NCBI RefSeq assembly: GCF_024499015.1
Contig: NZ_CP098604.1
Span: forward strand, 2,170,001-2,234,000
Direction: 5' to 3'
From: Xanthomonas hortorum pv. pelargonii
GTDB lineage: Bacteria; Pseudomonadota; Gammaproteobacteria; Xanthomonadales; Xanthomonadaceae
Length of the DNA: 64,000 nt
Program-made: the position numbers and the translations under genes
In this document: positions 8,423-17,196 of the stretch, piece after piece
Layout of the letters: each line of letters starts with the position of its first letter
Position numbering within the stretch: position 1 is the stretch's first letter
The notes under the pieces: generated by a model
Databases searched by the model: none
The model's input: the letters and a program-made list of their open reading frames with translations, nothing else
Told to the model about the DNA's origin: nothing

Positions 8423-10840
8423 CTAGCCAGGCAGGCGCACCTGCACCTGATACGTGCACCCGGCGACGATGCCGTGCACGCGCTGATCCGGGCAGGGGGC
8501 GCCATCCACCGCCACTTCTACCTGCGTGCACCCCGGCTCACGCGTCAGCGCCACCTCGAACTGCGCGCCATGGAACTGGCGCGTCACCTGCGCGTGCGGC
8601 CAATGCGAAGGCAGCTGCGGGCGGATCGCCAGTGCGTCGCCCTCGCCGACCAGGCCGAACAAACCTTCCAGCACGCAGCGATACACCCAGGCCACCGTGC
8701 CGGTATTGAACAACTGGCTCGAACGCCCGGCTGTACGCGGGTACTGGTGCCAGGCACCGCGATAGTAATTGGGCAACGACACCGGCAGGTGGCCGCGTTG
8801 CAGCGCATCCTCGCGCGTGGGGCCGGGCAACATCGCGCGCAGAATCTCCCAGGCGCGATCGGCCTCGCCGATCTGGTAGAGACTGTACAGATAGAACGCG
8901 ACCGCGTGGTTGTAGACCGCGCCGTTTTCCGCCGCGCCCGGCCACTTCTGCGTCAAGCGGCCTACGTCGTCGCGCATATGCGTATAGGCCGGCGCCAGCA
9001 TCATCGGCCCGTACGGCGTGTGCAGTTGTTCGCGCACCGCGTCCAGCAACGCCTCGCGCTGCGCCGTATCCGCAGTGCCGGCCAGTAACGCAAAGCTCTG
9101 CGGATTGAGATAGATGCGCCCCTCTACATCCTCGGCAATACCGAAACGCACGCCATCGTCGGTGATGCCGCGTGCGTACCAGTTGCCGTCCCATAATTCG
9201 CGATTGGCATCGGCGTTGACCGTCTGCACTGCCTGCGAAAATGTCTCCGCCTGCGCAGTGCGCCCCTGCGCGGCGCAGATGCCCGACCACAACCGCAACG
9301 CATACGCGGTGGCTACCGTGAGCCAGCCAGACACACCCTTGCCGCGCCAGCCGACCATGTTCATCGGGTCGCACCAATCGCCTTGCGCGATGAAACTCAA
9401 ACCCCGCACATCGCGTGCATCCAGCAACCACTGCATCGCCGCATCCAGGCGCTCGGCCACGCTGAGCGCGTGTCCGTCGTGTGTGCGCACCACTTCATCG
9501 AGCACGCTGGCATCGCCGGTTTCGGCCAGATACGCGCTCAGGAAAATCGGCAACCACACGCAGTGATCGGTATGCGGCACCTGGTTGATGTATTTCAGCT
9601 CGGCGCCTTCCACCAGCAGAATGCCGTCCGGCATCGCGCCACTGGGTTCCTGCTGCGAGAGCGCGTGCAATAACGCCGCGCGCGCAGTGGCCGGCTGCAG
9701 ATACGCCATGCCCATGTGGTCCTGCAGATAGTTGCGCGTCTGCGGATCGGTGGTCAGGCGATTGACGTCGCCGTGGTAGAACACCTGCCGCGGCAGCCAG
9801 TGATTGACCAGGTTGTCCAACGCCGGATCGGGCGTGACGATCTGCGCGCATCCGCGCCCGCCTTGCAGATACTGCGCGTACTCGCGCGCGGCTGCAGCAA
9901 AGCCTGCCTCGGACAGATAACGCGCACGCAGCGTGGCGATTTCCGCATCGTCCTTGGCCGGCCCGAATGCGAAGCGATACACGCTTGCTTCATCGGCGTC
10001 CAGCGTGAGGCGATATTGCAACGCGGCTGCAGGGTTCTCGTAGTGCGCGTCGCTGTTGCCCAGCTGCTCGGCCTGGATTGCCGAGGGCGCATGCAGACCG
10101 CCCTCGCCTTCGAATGCCATCTGCTGCGCATCCCATGCCACCGGGGGCTGCTCGTGCAGCAGGAAGGTGCAGTCCTTGAAATCGCGTTGGCGAAAGTAAT
10201 CGTCCACCTTCTGGTACGGCGCCACGCTGCGGCAGACGATGCCGCCCAGTGCCGGCTCATAAGCGCCGCTCTGATGCATCCACGACATGTAACCGATGGG
10301 GAAATACGGATATAGGCTTAGCCTGCGCGTGCGCCCGGACACGTTGTGCACGCGGCATTCCCACAACTCCACCGCATCGTCGGTGGGCAACGCCACGCAC
10401 AGCTCCACCACGATGCCATCGTGGCGCACACGCCAACGCACATCGTGCTTGCCGGCAGAAAACTCGAACTGCTCCGGCGACGCGCGCACCGGTTCGTGCG
10501 GCACCGAATACAGCGCGCCGGTCTCTTCGTCCTTGAGGTAGAAGAAGCGCCCGGGGTGATGCGCGTAGTACGGTTGCTCGGGCATCATGAAATTGCGCGC
10601 TTCCAGCAGCGGCGCATGCGCATATTTGGCCGGCTCCGGTTGCATGAACTGCCCGGTGGCGTAGCCGCGGCAGGTCAGCTGCAGCATCATGCGTCGGTTC
10701 CACAAAAATCCGCCCGCGTTCGGCATCGCGGTGGGGCTGTAGAGCGCATAACGCGCGCCGTCGGCGCTGGGCGCCATCAACGTGGAAAGATCTTCGGCGT
10801 TGGAGGTTGTTTCGGAATCGGCCATGGACGTTGCAGACAC
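8423..10840 (-). CDS. GH94-family phosphorylase, probable cellobionic acid phosphorylase
   Basis: The protein has 805 residues and no signal peptide, so it is cytoplasmic. It is a GH94 (cellobiose/chitobiose-phosphorylase-like) enzyme with an N-terminal beta-sandwich and a C-terminal alpha6/alpha6 barrel. The general acid is probably Asp488 in [10 protein letters not shown], matching the family's GDWND site; [10 protein letters not shown] and [15 protein letters not shown] line the phosphate/sugar site. Xanthomonas campestris has a characterised GH94 cellobionic acid phosphorylase, which yields glucose-1-phosphate and gluconate. The neighbouring gluconokinase and sugar symporter fit that reaction better than cellobiose phosphorolysis, so I call it by context. 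The start is GTG at 10840, only 2 bases after the symporter stop; an ATG at 10825 is an alternative. Confidence 0.8.
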   Translation of the reverse strand: MSATSMADSETTSNAEDLSTLMAPSADGARYALYSPTAMPNAGGFLWNRRMMLQLTCRGYATGQFMQPEPAKYAHAPLLEARNFMMPEQPYYAHHPGRFFYLKDEETGALYSVPHEPVRASPEQFEFSAGKHDVRWRVRHDGIVVELCVALPTDDAVELWECRVHNVSGRTRRLSLYPYFPIGYMSWMHQSGAYEPALGGIVCRSVAPYQKVDDYFRQRDFKDCTFLLHEQPPVAWDAQQMAFEGEGGLHAPSAIQAEQLGNSDAHYENPAAALQYRLTLDADEASVYRFAFGPAKDDAEIATLRARYLSEAGFAAAAREYAQYLQGGRGCAQIVTPDPALDNLVNHWLPRQVFYHGDVNRLTTDPQTRNYLQDHMGMAYLQPATARAALLHALSQQEPSGAMPDGILLVEGAELKYINQVPHTDHCVWLPIFLSAYLAETGDASVLDEVVRTHDGHALSVAERLDAAMQWLLDARDVRGLSFIAQGDWCDPMNMVGWRGKGVSGWLTVATAYALRLWSGICAAQGRTAQAETFSQAVQTVNADANRELWDGNWYARGITDDGVRFGIAEDVEGRIYLNPQSFALLAGTADTAQREALLDAVREQLHTPYGPMMLAPAYTHMRDDVGRLTQKWPGAAENGAVYNHAVAFYLYSLYQIGEADRAWEILRAMLPGPTREDALQRGHLPVSLPNYYRGAWHQYPRTAGRSSQLFNTGTVAWVYRCVLEGLFGLVGEGDALAIRPQLPSHWPHAQVTRQFHGAQFEVALTREPGCTQVEVAVDGAPCPDQRVHGIVAGCTYQVQVRLPG

Positions 10841-10842
10841 GG

Positions 10843-12225
10843 TCAGCGATGCTCCTGTTCGTCGCGCTTGCGCGCGGCCAGTTCGTGCTGGATGCGACTC
10901 AACAAGCCATCATCGAGCGGATAGAAACGCATGGTCCAGGCCGCCAGCAACGCGACCGCGCCTGGGATCACCGTCAGTAGCAGCACGATGCCGGTCAAGG
11001 AGCCGGCAGACTGCGCGCTGTTGGCCACATAGCCCATGCCGGCCAGCACCCAGGCGATGCCGGCCGATGCCAATGCGCCGCCCAGCTTCTGCGAAAACGT
11101 AGCTGCCGCGAATGTCATCGCGGTCGCACGGCGGCCGGTGCGCCACTCGGTGTAGTCGGCGGTGTCGGCATACATCGAAAACGCCAGCGGCGATTTGGGC
11201 CCCAGCGCCAGACCGATCAACATGTTCAGCGCAAAGATCGCCCACACCGCATCGGCGGGAATGAAAAACATCAGGCAACTCAACACGCCAACGACCGCCA
11301 TCAGCGTGGTCATCAGCCGGCGTTTGTCCCAGTGCCGGGTCAGCAACGGGGTGATGCCCGCACCCACCGCCAACGCCACCGAATACCCGCCCAGAAACAA
11401 GCCGGTCAACTCCGGCCGCTGCACGTAGTACTTGAGGTAATACACGCCCGCCCCGCCGCGCATCACGATGGTGATCATGATGATCAGCGACAGCACGAAC
11501 AGCACGCACCACGGCTTGTTCTGCAGCAAATCGGCGATGTCCTGCCGCACCGGCGTGCGTTGTTGCGGCGGCGGTTGCACGCGCTCGCGCGTGGTCAAGG
11601 CCACGGTGACAAACAAGGCCACCGCCACCGCGCCGTACAGCATCATCGTGCGTTGCCATCCCAGCGCATCGTTGCCGGCACCGAACCAGGCCACCAGATC
11701 CAGCGTGCAATAATTGACCAAGGTGGTGCCGACAAAGGCCGCAATGAAGCGCAGGCTGATCAAACTGGTGCGTTGGCTGCTGTCAGCGGTAATCACACCC
11801 GACAACGCCGAGTACGGAATGCTCACCACCGTATAGGCCAGCATCATCACCAGAAAGCTGATCGTGGCCCACCACATGCGCCCGTTCTGATCCAATGCAG
11901 GCGTGGTGTAGGCGAGCACGCCGGTCACCGCCATCGGCACTGCGCCCCACAACAGATACGGGCGGAATTTGCCCCAGCGGCTGCGTGTGCGGTCGGCCAA
12001 TGCGCCCATCGCCGGATCGGCGATCGCATCGGCAATCTTGGTCAGCAAAATCATGGTGCCCACTGCCGCCGCCGGCAGATGCATGGTGTCTGTATAGAAA
12101 ATCAGCAAGAACGCGGAGATGTTGGCCCAGTAAAGATTCAGGCCCAGATCGCCGCCGCCGTAGCCCAGTTTTTCGCGCCAGCGCAGGCGCGCCGATGCAG
12201 GAGACGTTGCAGGTGATGACGTCAT
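10843..12225 (-). CDS. GPH-family sugar:cation symporter (MFS), probable cellobionate/oligosaccharide importer
   Basis: The 460-residue inner-membrane protein has 12 predicted helices. Signatures of the glycoside-pentoside-hexuronide family are visible: [15 protein letters not shown] at the N-terminus, [33 protein letters not shown] after helix 2, and the mid-protein [11 protein letters not shown] region. Members import oligosaccharides with Na+ or H+. The ATG at 12225 is preferred to the longer frame reaching 12408 because homologues begin close to KLGYG and the extension lacks family resemblance. It is the first gene of an operon with the GH94 phosphorylase, so its substrate is probably the phosphorylase substrate. 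The gluconokinase gene is divergent, 155 bases away. Confidence 0.85.
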   Translation of the reverse strand: MTSSPATSPASARLRWREKLGYGGGDLGLNLYWANISAFLLIFYTDTMHLPAAAVGTMILLTKIADAIADPAMGALADRTRSRWGKFRPYLLWGAVPMAVTGVLAYTTPALDQNGRMWWATISFLVMMLAYTVVSIPYSALSGVITADSSQRTSLISLRFIAAFVGTTLVNYCTLDLVAWFGAGNDALGWQRTMMLYGAVAVALFVTVALTTRERVQPPPQQRTPVRQDIADLLQNKPWCVLFVLSLIIMITIVMRGGAGVYYLKYYVQRPELTGLFLGGYSVALAVGAGITPLLTRHWDKRRLMTTLMAVVGVLSCLMFFIPADAVWAIFALNMLIGLALGPKSPLAFSMYADTADYTEWRTGRRATAMTFAAATFSQKLGGALASAGIAWVLAGMGYVANSAQSAGSLTGIVLLLTVIPGAVALLAAWTMRFYPLDDGLLSRIQHELAARKRDEQEHR

Positions 12226-12380
12226 CGGCTGGCCTTGGAGTGCGTTGAACCCGGCCGAGCGCGCCGTTACGCTGGGCGGCCCGCTCACCTGGCGAGGAGC
12301 GCCGACGCTACACCACGCATCGGCTGCCGCCAACGTGAAATCCAGCAACATGCCGAATCGATCCGGAGATATAACCTCAC

Positions 12381-12968
12381 GTGATGGACACCGCCGCAAC
12401 CCACACACCCGCGTCCGCTTCGCCCCTGGCCATCGTCGTCATGGGTGTTTCGGGCAGCGGCAAGACCACCATTGCGCAGGCCCTGGCAGCGCACTACGGC
12501 TACCGTTTTCTGGATGCCGACGACTATCACAGCGTAGCCGCACGTGCGCAGATGGCCACCGGCCAACCGCTCACCGATGCGATGCGTTTGCCGTGGGTGG
12601 AGTTGCTCTCTGCCACCTTGCGCGACTGTGTGCATGCCGGCGAATCGGTGGTGTTGGCGTTCTCGGGTTTGCGCGGTACCCACCGCCAATTGCTGCGCCG
12701 CAGCGGCGTGCCGATGCGCTTTGTGTTCCTGCATGCGGCCCCGCACGTCATCGCTGCGCGCCTGAGCGCACGCGCCGGCCACTTCATGCCGCCCAGTCTG
12801 CTGGAGAGTCAATTGCAGACCTTGGAACTGCCGCTGGATGAAGCGGACGTGGTGTCGGTGGATGTGGACGCCACGGTGCCGGAGGTGGTGCAGGATGCGA
12901 TCGCGCAGCTGGCGCTGATCGCTCCTGCGGCAGTGCACACAGCCGCGCACTCGCCTCAAAGTGCATGA
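12381..12968 (+). CDS. gntK: Gluconokinase
   Basis: The 195-residue P-loop kinase has the Walker A motif GVSGSGKT at residues 22-29, then FLDADDYHS, LPWVELL and FSGLRGTHRQLLRR, which are the conserved gluconokinase (GntK) blocks; GHFMPPSLLESQLQTLE is the family's substrate-lid region. It phosphorylates D-gluconate to 6-phosphogluconate, which feeds the Entner-Doudoroff and pentose phosphate routes. It is divergent from the symporter-phosphorylase operon, and together the three genes make a complete path for cellobionic acid. The start is GTG at 12381, or ATG one codon later; a 15-residue low-complexity stretch precedes the kinase core. Confidence 0.92.
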   Translation: MMDTAATHTPASASPLAIVVMGVSGSGKTTIAQALAAHYGYRFLDADDYHSVAARAQMATGQPLTDAMRLPWVELLSATLRDCVHAGESVVLAFSGLRGTHRQLLRRSGVPMRFVFLHAAPHVIAARLSARAGHFMPPSLLESQLQTLELPLDEADVVSVDVDATVPEVVQDAIAQLALIAPAAVHTAAHSPQSA

Positions 12969-13000
12969 CGCGCCAGGTGACGCAGCCGCGCCCGACTATT

Positions 13001-13130
13001 CCCTTCTCCCTCCGGGAGAAGGTGCCCCGAAGGGGCGGATGAGGGTACGTGCGAAGCCTCGCAATCCAGGCTCCCGAGTGGCTTCGCCCCGTACCCTCAC
13101 CCCAACCCCTCTCCCGCAGGAGAGGGGCTT
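13001..13130. repeat. 130-bp inverted-repeat element (CCCTTCTCCC family), copy A
   Basis: The element opens with CCCTTCTCCC...GGGAGAAGG and a GCCCCGAAGGGGC hairpin, has GAGGGTACG facing CGTACCCTC, and closes with CCTCTCCC...GGAGAGGGG. Two tandem copies lie at 29879-30010 and 30018-30148. It follows gluconokinase and may help terminate transcription (inference). Confidence 0.85.
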
Positions 13131-13459
13131 TAGTTCGTCCAGTGCTTCACCTCACAAGGTGGCGCAAAATTTCCTGGTTACTTTTTGCAGACTATTGTTT
13201 TGCAGGAAACACACACACACTGCGACCAATCATTTTCCCTATCGCAGCACGCGCAAATAGTGATGAATCATCACCATTTGTGCGAATACCGAACATGATG
13301 AACGCAAATTTTCTAAGCTGGTGACACCAGATGCAAACAGACCCGACCGTTGCGTGAATGCGGCGGCGCGCCTGTGTTGCACGGTCACCACAATCGGCCA
13401 TCTTCAGTCGGCAGATCCGGGGGGATCCAGCGCTTCCTTCCATCAATGGACATGCCGTG
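13131..13459 (+). promoter_or_regulatory. AT-richer intergenic region upstream of the PQQ-propeller gene
   Basis: This ~330-base stretch is clearly richer in A/T than its surroundings and carries no convincing gene. It includes a CACACACACAC run (13209-13219), ATGATGAATCATCACC-like palindromic sequence near 13262-13276, and several AT-rich hexamers that could serve as a promoter for the gene beginning at 13460. No specific operator is recognised. Confidence 0.4.
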
Positions 13460-15190
13460 ATGACAAATTCTATTCGCCGCTTGCGATTTCGCAGTTTGAC
13501 GCTCGTTCCCTGCCTGCTTGCCAGCGCAGTGGCTTTCGCCCAGCCCAGCACCGCAACCGCACAACAGCCGGTGTCGTCCCTGGATGCCCAGGCGTTCGCG
13601 CGCTCCGGCCAGGTCTGGCGCAGCTTCGGCAACGATCTCCCGTTCGCAAGCCCCAGCAGCTGGACCAGTGCCGGTGGCGGCTATTTCAACTCGCGCTTCG
13701 CACCGGGCGAGTGGAAGATCAATCGCACCACCGCCAAGAGCCTCAAGCCGGCGTGGACCTTGACCACCACCGGCGACATCTCGGCCACGCCGAGCGTGGA
13801 AGGTGGAACGCTCTACGTCCCCGACTGGGGCGGCACGCTGTATAGCGTCGACACCCAGACCGGCAAGCCGAACTGGCAGGCCAAGCTGTCCGACTACACC
13901 GGCAACGCCAACTCTGTGACGCGTAATACGCCAGCCATCAGCGCCAAGAGCATCATCGTGGGCGACCAGGCTGCCGGCACCGTGCTGGCGATCGACAAGA
14001 AGACCGGCAAGCTGTTGTGGTCGAGCACCGTCGAAGCCAACCCGCAGGCGCGCATCACCTCTTCGCCGGTCATCTACGGCAACCGCATTTACGTACCCGT
14101 GTCCTCCGGCGACTGGGGCAATCTCGACGCGACCCACACCTTCAGCTTCCGCGGCAGCGTGGTGGCTCTGGATCTGAACACCGGCAAGAAGCTGTGGCAG
14201 TTCTACAACGTACCCGAGGGCTACACCGGCGCATCGGTGTGGGGCCAGGTGGCGATCGATCCGATCAGCCGTCGCCTGTATTTCGGCACCGGCAACAACT
14301 ACAACATTCCCGTCAGCGTGGGGAACTGCGTGTCCAACGCGCGCTCCTATCGCGGCAGCGAACTCACCGTGCAGGACGAGCTCGATTGCATGGCGCCGGA
14401 CAACTACGTCGACTCGGTGATCTCGCTGAACCTGGACACCGGCAAGCTGGTCTGGGCCGATCGCGCGCAGGGCTACGACGCATGGAATCTGTCCTGCATC
14501 GTGGCGCCCACCAATGGCCTGTGCCCGAACACCCAGGCGACCAACCTGACCGGGCCCGATTACGACTTCGGCGGCGCCGGCGTGCAGCTGTTCACCGTGT
14601 GGCGCGACGGCAGGCCGCAGCAGCTGGTCGGCGCCGGGCAGAAGAGCGGCATCTACTGGGCCTTCGACGCCAGGACCGGCGCCAGGGTGTGGTCGACCCA
14701 GGTCGGCCCCGGCGGCACTACCGGCGGCGTTGAATGGGGCACCGCGTTCGACCCGTACAAGTCGCAGGTCTATGTGGCCATCAACAACAGCTCCAATGCC
14801 AGCTACACGCTAGGGCCGGCCAATACCGAACGTCACAATGGCGGTTCGTGGGCTGCGCTGGATGCCGCGACCGGCAAGATCAAGTGGCAGGTCAAGGTAC
14901 CCGGCATCAACCGCGTGAACCCGACCGTGCCGGCCGGCGGCCAGGGCTCGCTGACGGTGTCGCCGAACCTGCTCTATGCCGGTTCGATGGCCGGCAACAT
15001 GGTCGCGCTCGACACCGACACCGGCGCCACGCTGTGGAACTACGACGCCGCCGGCTCGGTGATCAGCTCGCCGGCGATTGCGAACGGCGCGCTGTATTGG
15101 GGCGCCGGCTACGGCCGCTTCAACTTTGGCACTGCTGCAACCAGCAACCAGCTGATCAAGTTCGTGCCGGACAGCAGCGCGGCCAAGTAA
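13460..15190 (+). CDS. Exported PQQ-binding-like beta-propeller protein (polyvinyl-alcohol-dehydrogenase-like)
   Basis: The protein has 576 residues with a signal peptide (MTNSIRRLRFRSLTL, hydrophobic core, AVAFAQ cleavage region), so it is periplasmic. The mature part is a PQQ-type eight-bladed propeller: repeated blades read like YVPDWGGTLYSVDTQTGK, VLAIDKKTGKLLW, VVALDLNTGKKLW, VISLNLDTGKLVWA and MVALDTDTGATLWNYD. Several cysteines (NCVSNARS, ELDCMAP, LSCIVAP, GLCPN) could form disulfides. The family includes quinoprotein alcohol/PVA dehydrogenases; no fused cytochrome c domain is present. The substrate is unknown and enzymatic activity is not proven by sequence. ATG at 13460 is chosen because it places the signal peptide correctly; GTG at 13457 is adjacent. 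Confidence 0.8.
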   Translation: MTNSIRRLRFRSLTLVPCLLASAVAFAQPSTATAQQPVSSLDAQAFARSGQVWRSFGNDLPFASPSSWTSAGGGYFNSRFAPGEWKINRTTAKSLKPAWTLTTTGDISATPSVEGGTLYVPDWGGTLYSVDTQTGKPNWQAKLSDYTGNANSVTRNTPAISAKSIIVGDQAAGTVLAIDKKTGKLLWSSTVEANPQARITSSPVIYGNRIYVPVSSGDWGNLDATHTFSFRGSVVALDLNTGKKLWQFYNVPEGYTGASVWGQVAIDPISRRLYFGTGNNYNIPVSVGNCVSNARSYRGSELTVQDELDCMAPDNYVDSVISLNLDTGKLVWADRAQGYDAWNLSCIVAPTNGLCPNTQATNLTGPDYDFGGAGVQLFTVWRDGRPQQLVGAGQKSGIYWAFDARTGARVWSTQVGPGGTTGGVEWGTAFDPYKSQVYVAINNSSNASYTLGPANTERHNGGSWAALDAATGKIKWQVKVPGINRVNPTVPAGGQGSLTVSPNLLYAGSMAGNMVALDTDTGATLWNYDAAGSVISSPAIANGALYWGAGYGRFNFGTAATSNQLIKFVPDSSAAK

Positions 15191-15238
15191 GCGTCAACAC
15201 ACGTGAATTGCGTTGAATGACGCCTAGTCACGGCAGAA

Positions 15239-15268
15239 CAACGGCGCCACCTTCGGGTGGCGTCGTTG
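15239..15268 (+). terminator. Strong hairpin terminator after the PQQ-propeller gene
   Basis: The arms CAACGGCGCCACC and GGTGGCGTCGTTG pair over 13 bp with one G-U, around a TTCG tetraloop, beginning 48 bases after the stop codon. The hairpin is followed by a T/G-rich stretch rather than a clean T run. It lies between convergent genes and could serve both. Confidence 0.8.
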
Positions 15269-15288
15269 TGTGTGGCGGGAACACGCCA

Positions 15289-15516
15289 CTACAGCCGCGT
15301 GACCTGGCATAAGCGGATCTGCCCCGCTTCCAGTCCATGCGCCTCCGCTGCACGACGGCGCAAGGCGCAGACCAACCCGGCGGCATCCAGCACGCCATCG
15401 GCAGGCACGTCCACGCTGTGGGCAAGTTGCCCCCACAGCACCGGCCGACCATCGCAATAGCCTTCGTAGTCGGCGAAATAATGCAGCTGCCGCAGCTCAG
15501 GTACCGACGTGGACAT
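15289..15516 (-). CDS. Small conserved-looking hypothetical protein
   Basis: The 75-residue product begins MSTSVPELRQLHYFADYEG. I do not recognise its family. It is the last gene of a three-gene minus-strand operon and overlaps the end of the upstream AroQ-like gene by 20 bases, which suggests translational coupling. It has no signal peptide or membrane segment and is acidic in its first half (YFADYEGYCDG) with an arginine-rich helix later (ALRRRAAEAHGLEAG). Function unknown. Confidence 0.6.
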   Translation of the reverse strand: MSTSVPELRQLHYFADYEGYCDGRPVLWGQLAHSVDVPADGVLDAAGLVCALRRRAAEAHGLEAGQIRLCQVTRL

Positions 15517-15946
15517 CGCCCTGGATCTCCGTGCAGCCCAGATGTTCGAGCGCGATTTCCAATCCCAGCAGATAGCTCTGCGCACAGTAGCCGCGTACCG
15601 TCGCAATGCGTTGCACGAAACCTTCCGGCAGGCATCGCTCCGGCCGGTCCACGCTATCGTCGTGGGCCTCCACGAACGGATACGGCAACGCGCTGAGCAC
15701 GCGATGCAAGCGCACGCTGTCCACGCAACTGCCCGGATCGATCAACGCGATTTCCATCCGCGCCTGCCCGGCCACACGCAAGGCATCCAGCAGTTCCTGC
15801 TCGGACCCGCAAGCACGCAGCGCCACCGTCTTGCCCGCATCCCCCGCGCACGCCACCAATTGCCGGATCACGGCACGCGGCAACGGCTGCGGACCACGCA
15901 CCAGCGGCATCGCTGCTTCCGGCCCACGCACGATCATGATCGACAT
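15497..15946 (-). CDS. Degenerate AroQ-like (type II dehydroquinase-fold) protein, first copy
   Basis: The product has 149 residues, the normal size of type II 3-dehydroquinate dehydratase. It keeps the fold landmarks: MSIMIVRGP (like MKILVLHGP), EIALIDPGS (like INPGA), LPYPFVEAHDDS (like PFVEVHLSN) and ATVRGYCAQSYLLGLEIAL (like GxGxxGYxLAL). The catalytic loop with the essential Arg and Tyr (LNLLGTREPxxYG) is absent, and the Asn of the NPG motif is replaced by Asp. It is therefore unlikely to be an active dehydroquinase. AGGGAGA 4-10 bases before ATG 15946 supports the start. The operon also holds a second, more diverged AroQ-like gene upstream. Confidence 0.7.
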   Translation of the reverse strand: MSIMIVRGPEAAMPLVRGPQPLPRAVIRQLVACAGDAGKTVALRACGSEQELLDALRVAGQARMEIALIDPGSCVDSVRLHRVLSALPYPFVEAHDDSVDRPERCLPEGFVQRIATVRGYCAQSYLLGLEIALEHLGCTEIQGDVHVGT

Positions 15947-15957
15947 GTCGGTCTCCC

Positions 15958-16386
15958 TCAGGCGGCGACGCGCAACGGCGCGCGCAAGGACGGCAGACAG
16001 CGCGCGGCAATGCCCAACGACATCGCATAGGCGCGCGACGCATCGTGCGGCGTGATCACCACCGCCAACGGCGCGTGCTGCGGATGCAACCAAGGCTCCA
16101 GTTCCTGATCGGCATCGGTATGAAGCTCGATATACGGCGTAGGCAATGCATCCACGGCAACGCGCAAGGCCCTCGCACAACTGCGCTCAGACAACGGCAG
16201 ATCGCCCGAATCCAGCAATACCAACTCCACCTCCGCATCGCCACCGGCCGCATGCAACTCGGCGATCAAGCTATCCACATCGGCACACGCCAACGTACGC
16301 AGCGCACGGCCAGCACACTCGGGCAACTGCATCCGTGCCAACTGCACCGGATCAGCCTGAGGACCTTGCAAAATCAGGATACACAT
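15958..16386 (-). CDS. Degenerate AroQ-like (type II dehydroquinase-fold) protein, second copy
   Basis: This 142-residue protein has the same pattern as its neighbour: MCILILQGP at the start, VELVLLDSGD in place of the INPGA strand, LPTPYIELHTDAD in place of PFVEVHLSN, and ASRAYAMSLGIAARCL at the end. The catalytic loop and the Asn of NPG are lost; the histidine of the ExH position is kept. It is probably a paralogue of the next gene, separated by only 11 bases, and both have likely been repurposed. No role can be assigned from sequence. The promoter is probably in the 170-base gap upstream (16387-16555). Confidence 0.65.
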   Translation of the reverse strand: MCILILQGPQADPVQLARMQLPECAGRALRTLACADVDSLIAELHAAGGDAEVELVLLDSGDLPLSERSCARALRVAVDALPTPYIELHTDADQELEPWLHPQHAPLAVVITPHDASRAYAMSLGIAARCLPSLRAPLRVAA

Positions 16387-16555
16387 CGTGTTCGACTCAA
16401 CGCACCACAGTGCGGGAGTGCCAGGGTAGGCTTGGGGTGCGTAAAGGGGCTAGGCACGCGCCGATGTGCTGGCATAAAGAGTGAGTAAAACATACGGAAA
16501 CCGACGCACGTCGGCCCGGTCTCCCACCCTCCAAGAAAGGGCAAACTTAGTAGCG

Positions 16556-17149
16556 CTAAAGCTCGATCACGGCGTGCAACAACGGCCTTTTCCTGGGCTT
16601 GAACAAGCCTAAAGCATTACGCTGTTTGAATGAGACACCCCTTTCGGCCAGATATCGAAGCATCCATCCGTACAAAAGGCCGGCAGTGATTTTGAAGTCC
16701 CAAATTGGATCACCTTCTCCAAATTGACGCTTGCCGCTACCTGTGCTGTAGAGCTCAATCGCGCTCACCATGACGCTGGGGACACTCGCAAATAGCACCT
16801 CGCGCACAGCATCTACTTTTTCGGCAAATCTGGAAACATCTTCGCGTTTAAGCTGATGGCCGAGCCTATGCCCTAGTTTATTTCGCAGTCCATTTAACTC
16901 AAGCGCCGCTAGTCCCATCTCCACTGGCATGCCAAATGCAGTGGCGAGCTGAACTTTGTGAGAAAAGTTCTGAGGTACCGTGATTATCTTTGCGATTTCG
17001 GTCGTTATTGACGAATTTAACAGTACAGCCAGCAACTCCTCAACATGAAGATGGAGACGAAGTACGCAGCCGATAATATCCTCAGTCTCGAGGGCCCTGA
17101 CAAATTCGTCTTGAGAAGAGGGCCCGATAAAATCTGCAGTAGTTATCAT
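16556..17149 (-). CDS. HEPN/MltR-like hypothetical protein in AT-rich DNA
   Basis: The 197-residue product starts at ATG 17149 (MITTADFIGPSSQDEF). An upstream TTG at 17215 would overlap tamB and is less likely. The centre resembles small all-helical HEPN-type proteins such as the MltR family: a helix with CVLRLHLHVEELLAVLL, then ELNGLRNKLGHRLGH, where RNKLGH fits the R-x4-H motif of HEPN domains. Its DNA is visibly richer in A/T than the flanking genes, suggesting horizontal acquisition. HEPN proteins are often RNases or toxin components, while MltR is a transcriptional repressor; no antitoxin-like partner is adjacent, so the role is open. Confidence 0.6.
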   Translation of the reverse strand: MITTADFIGPSSQDEFVRALETEDIIGCVLRLHLHVEELLAVLLNSSITTEIAKIITVPQNFSHKVQLATAFGMPVEMGLAALELNGLRNKLGHRLGHQLKREDVSRFAEKVDAVREVLFASVPSVMVSAIELYSTGSGKRQFGEGDPIWDFKITAGLLYGWMLRYLAERGVSFKQRNALGLFKPRKRPLLHAVIEL

Positions 17150-17196
17150 TAGTTGTCTTTCGCGCTCTTGCCGTACCCGCTCTTCTGGACCGAAAG

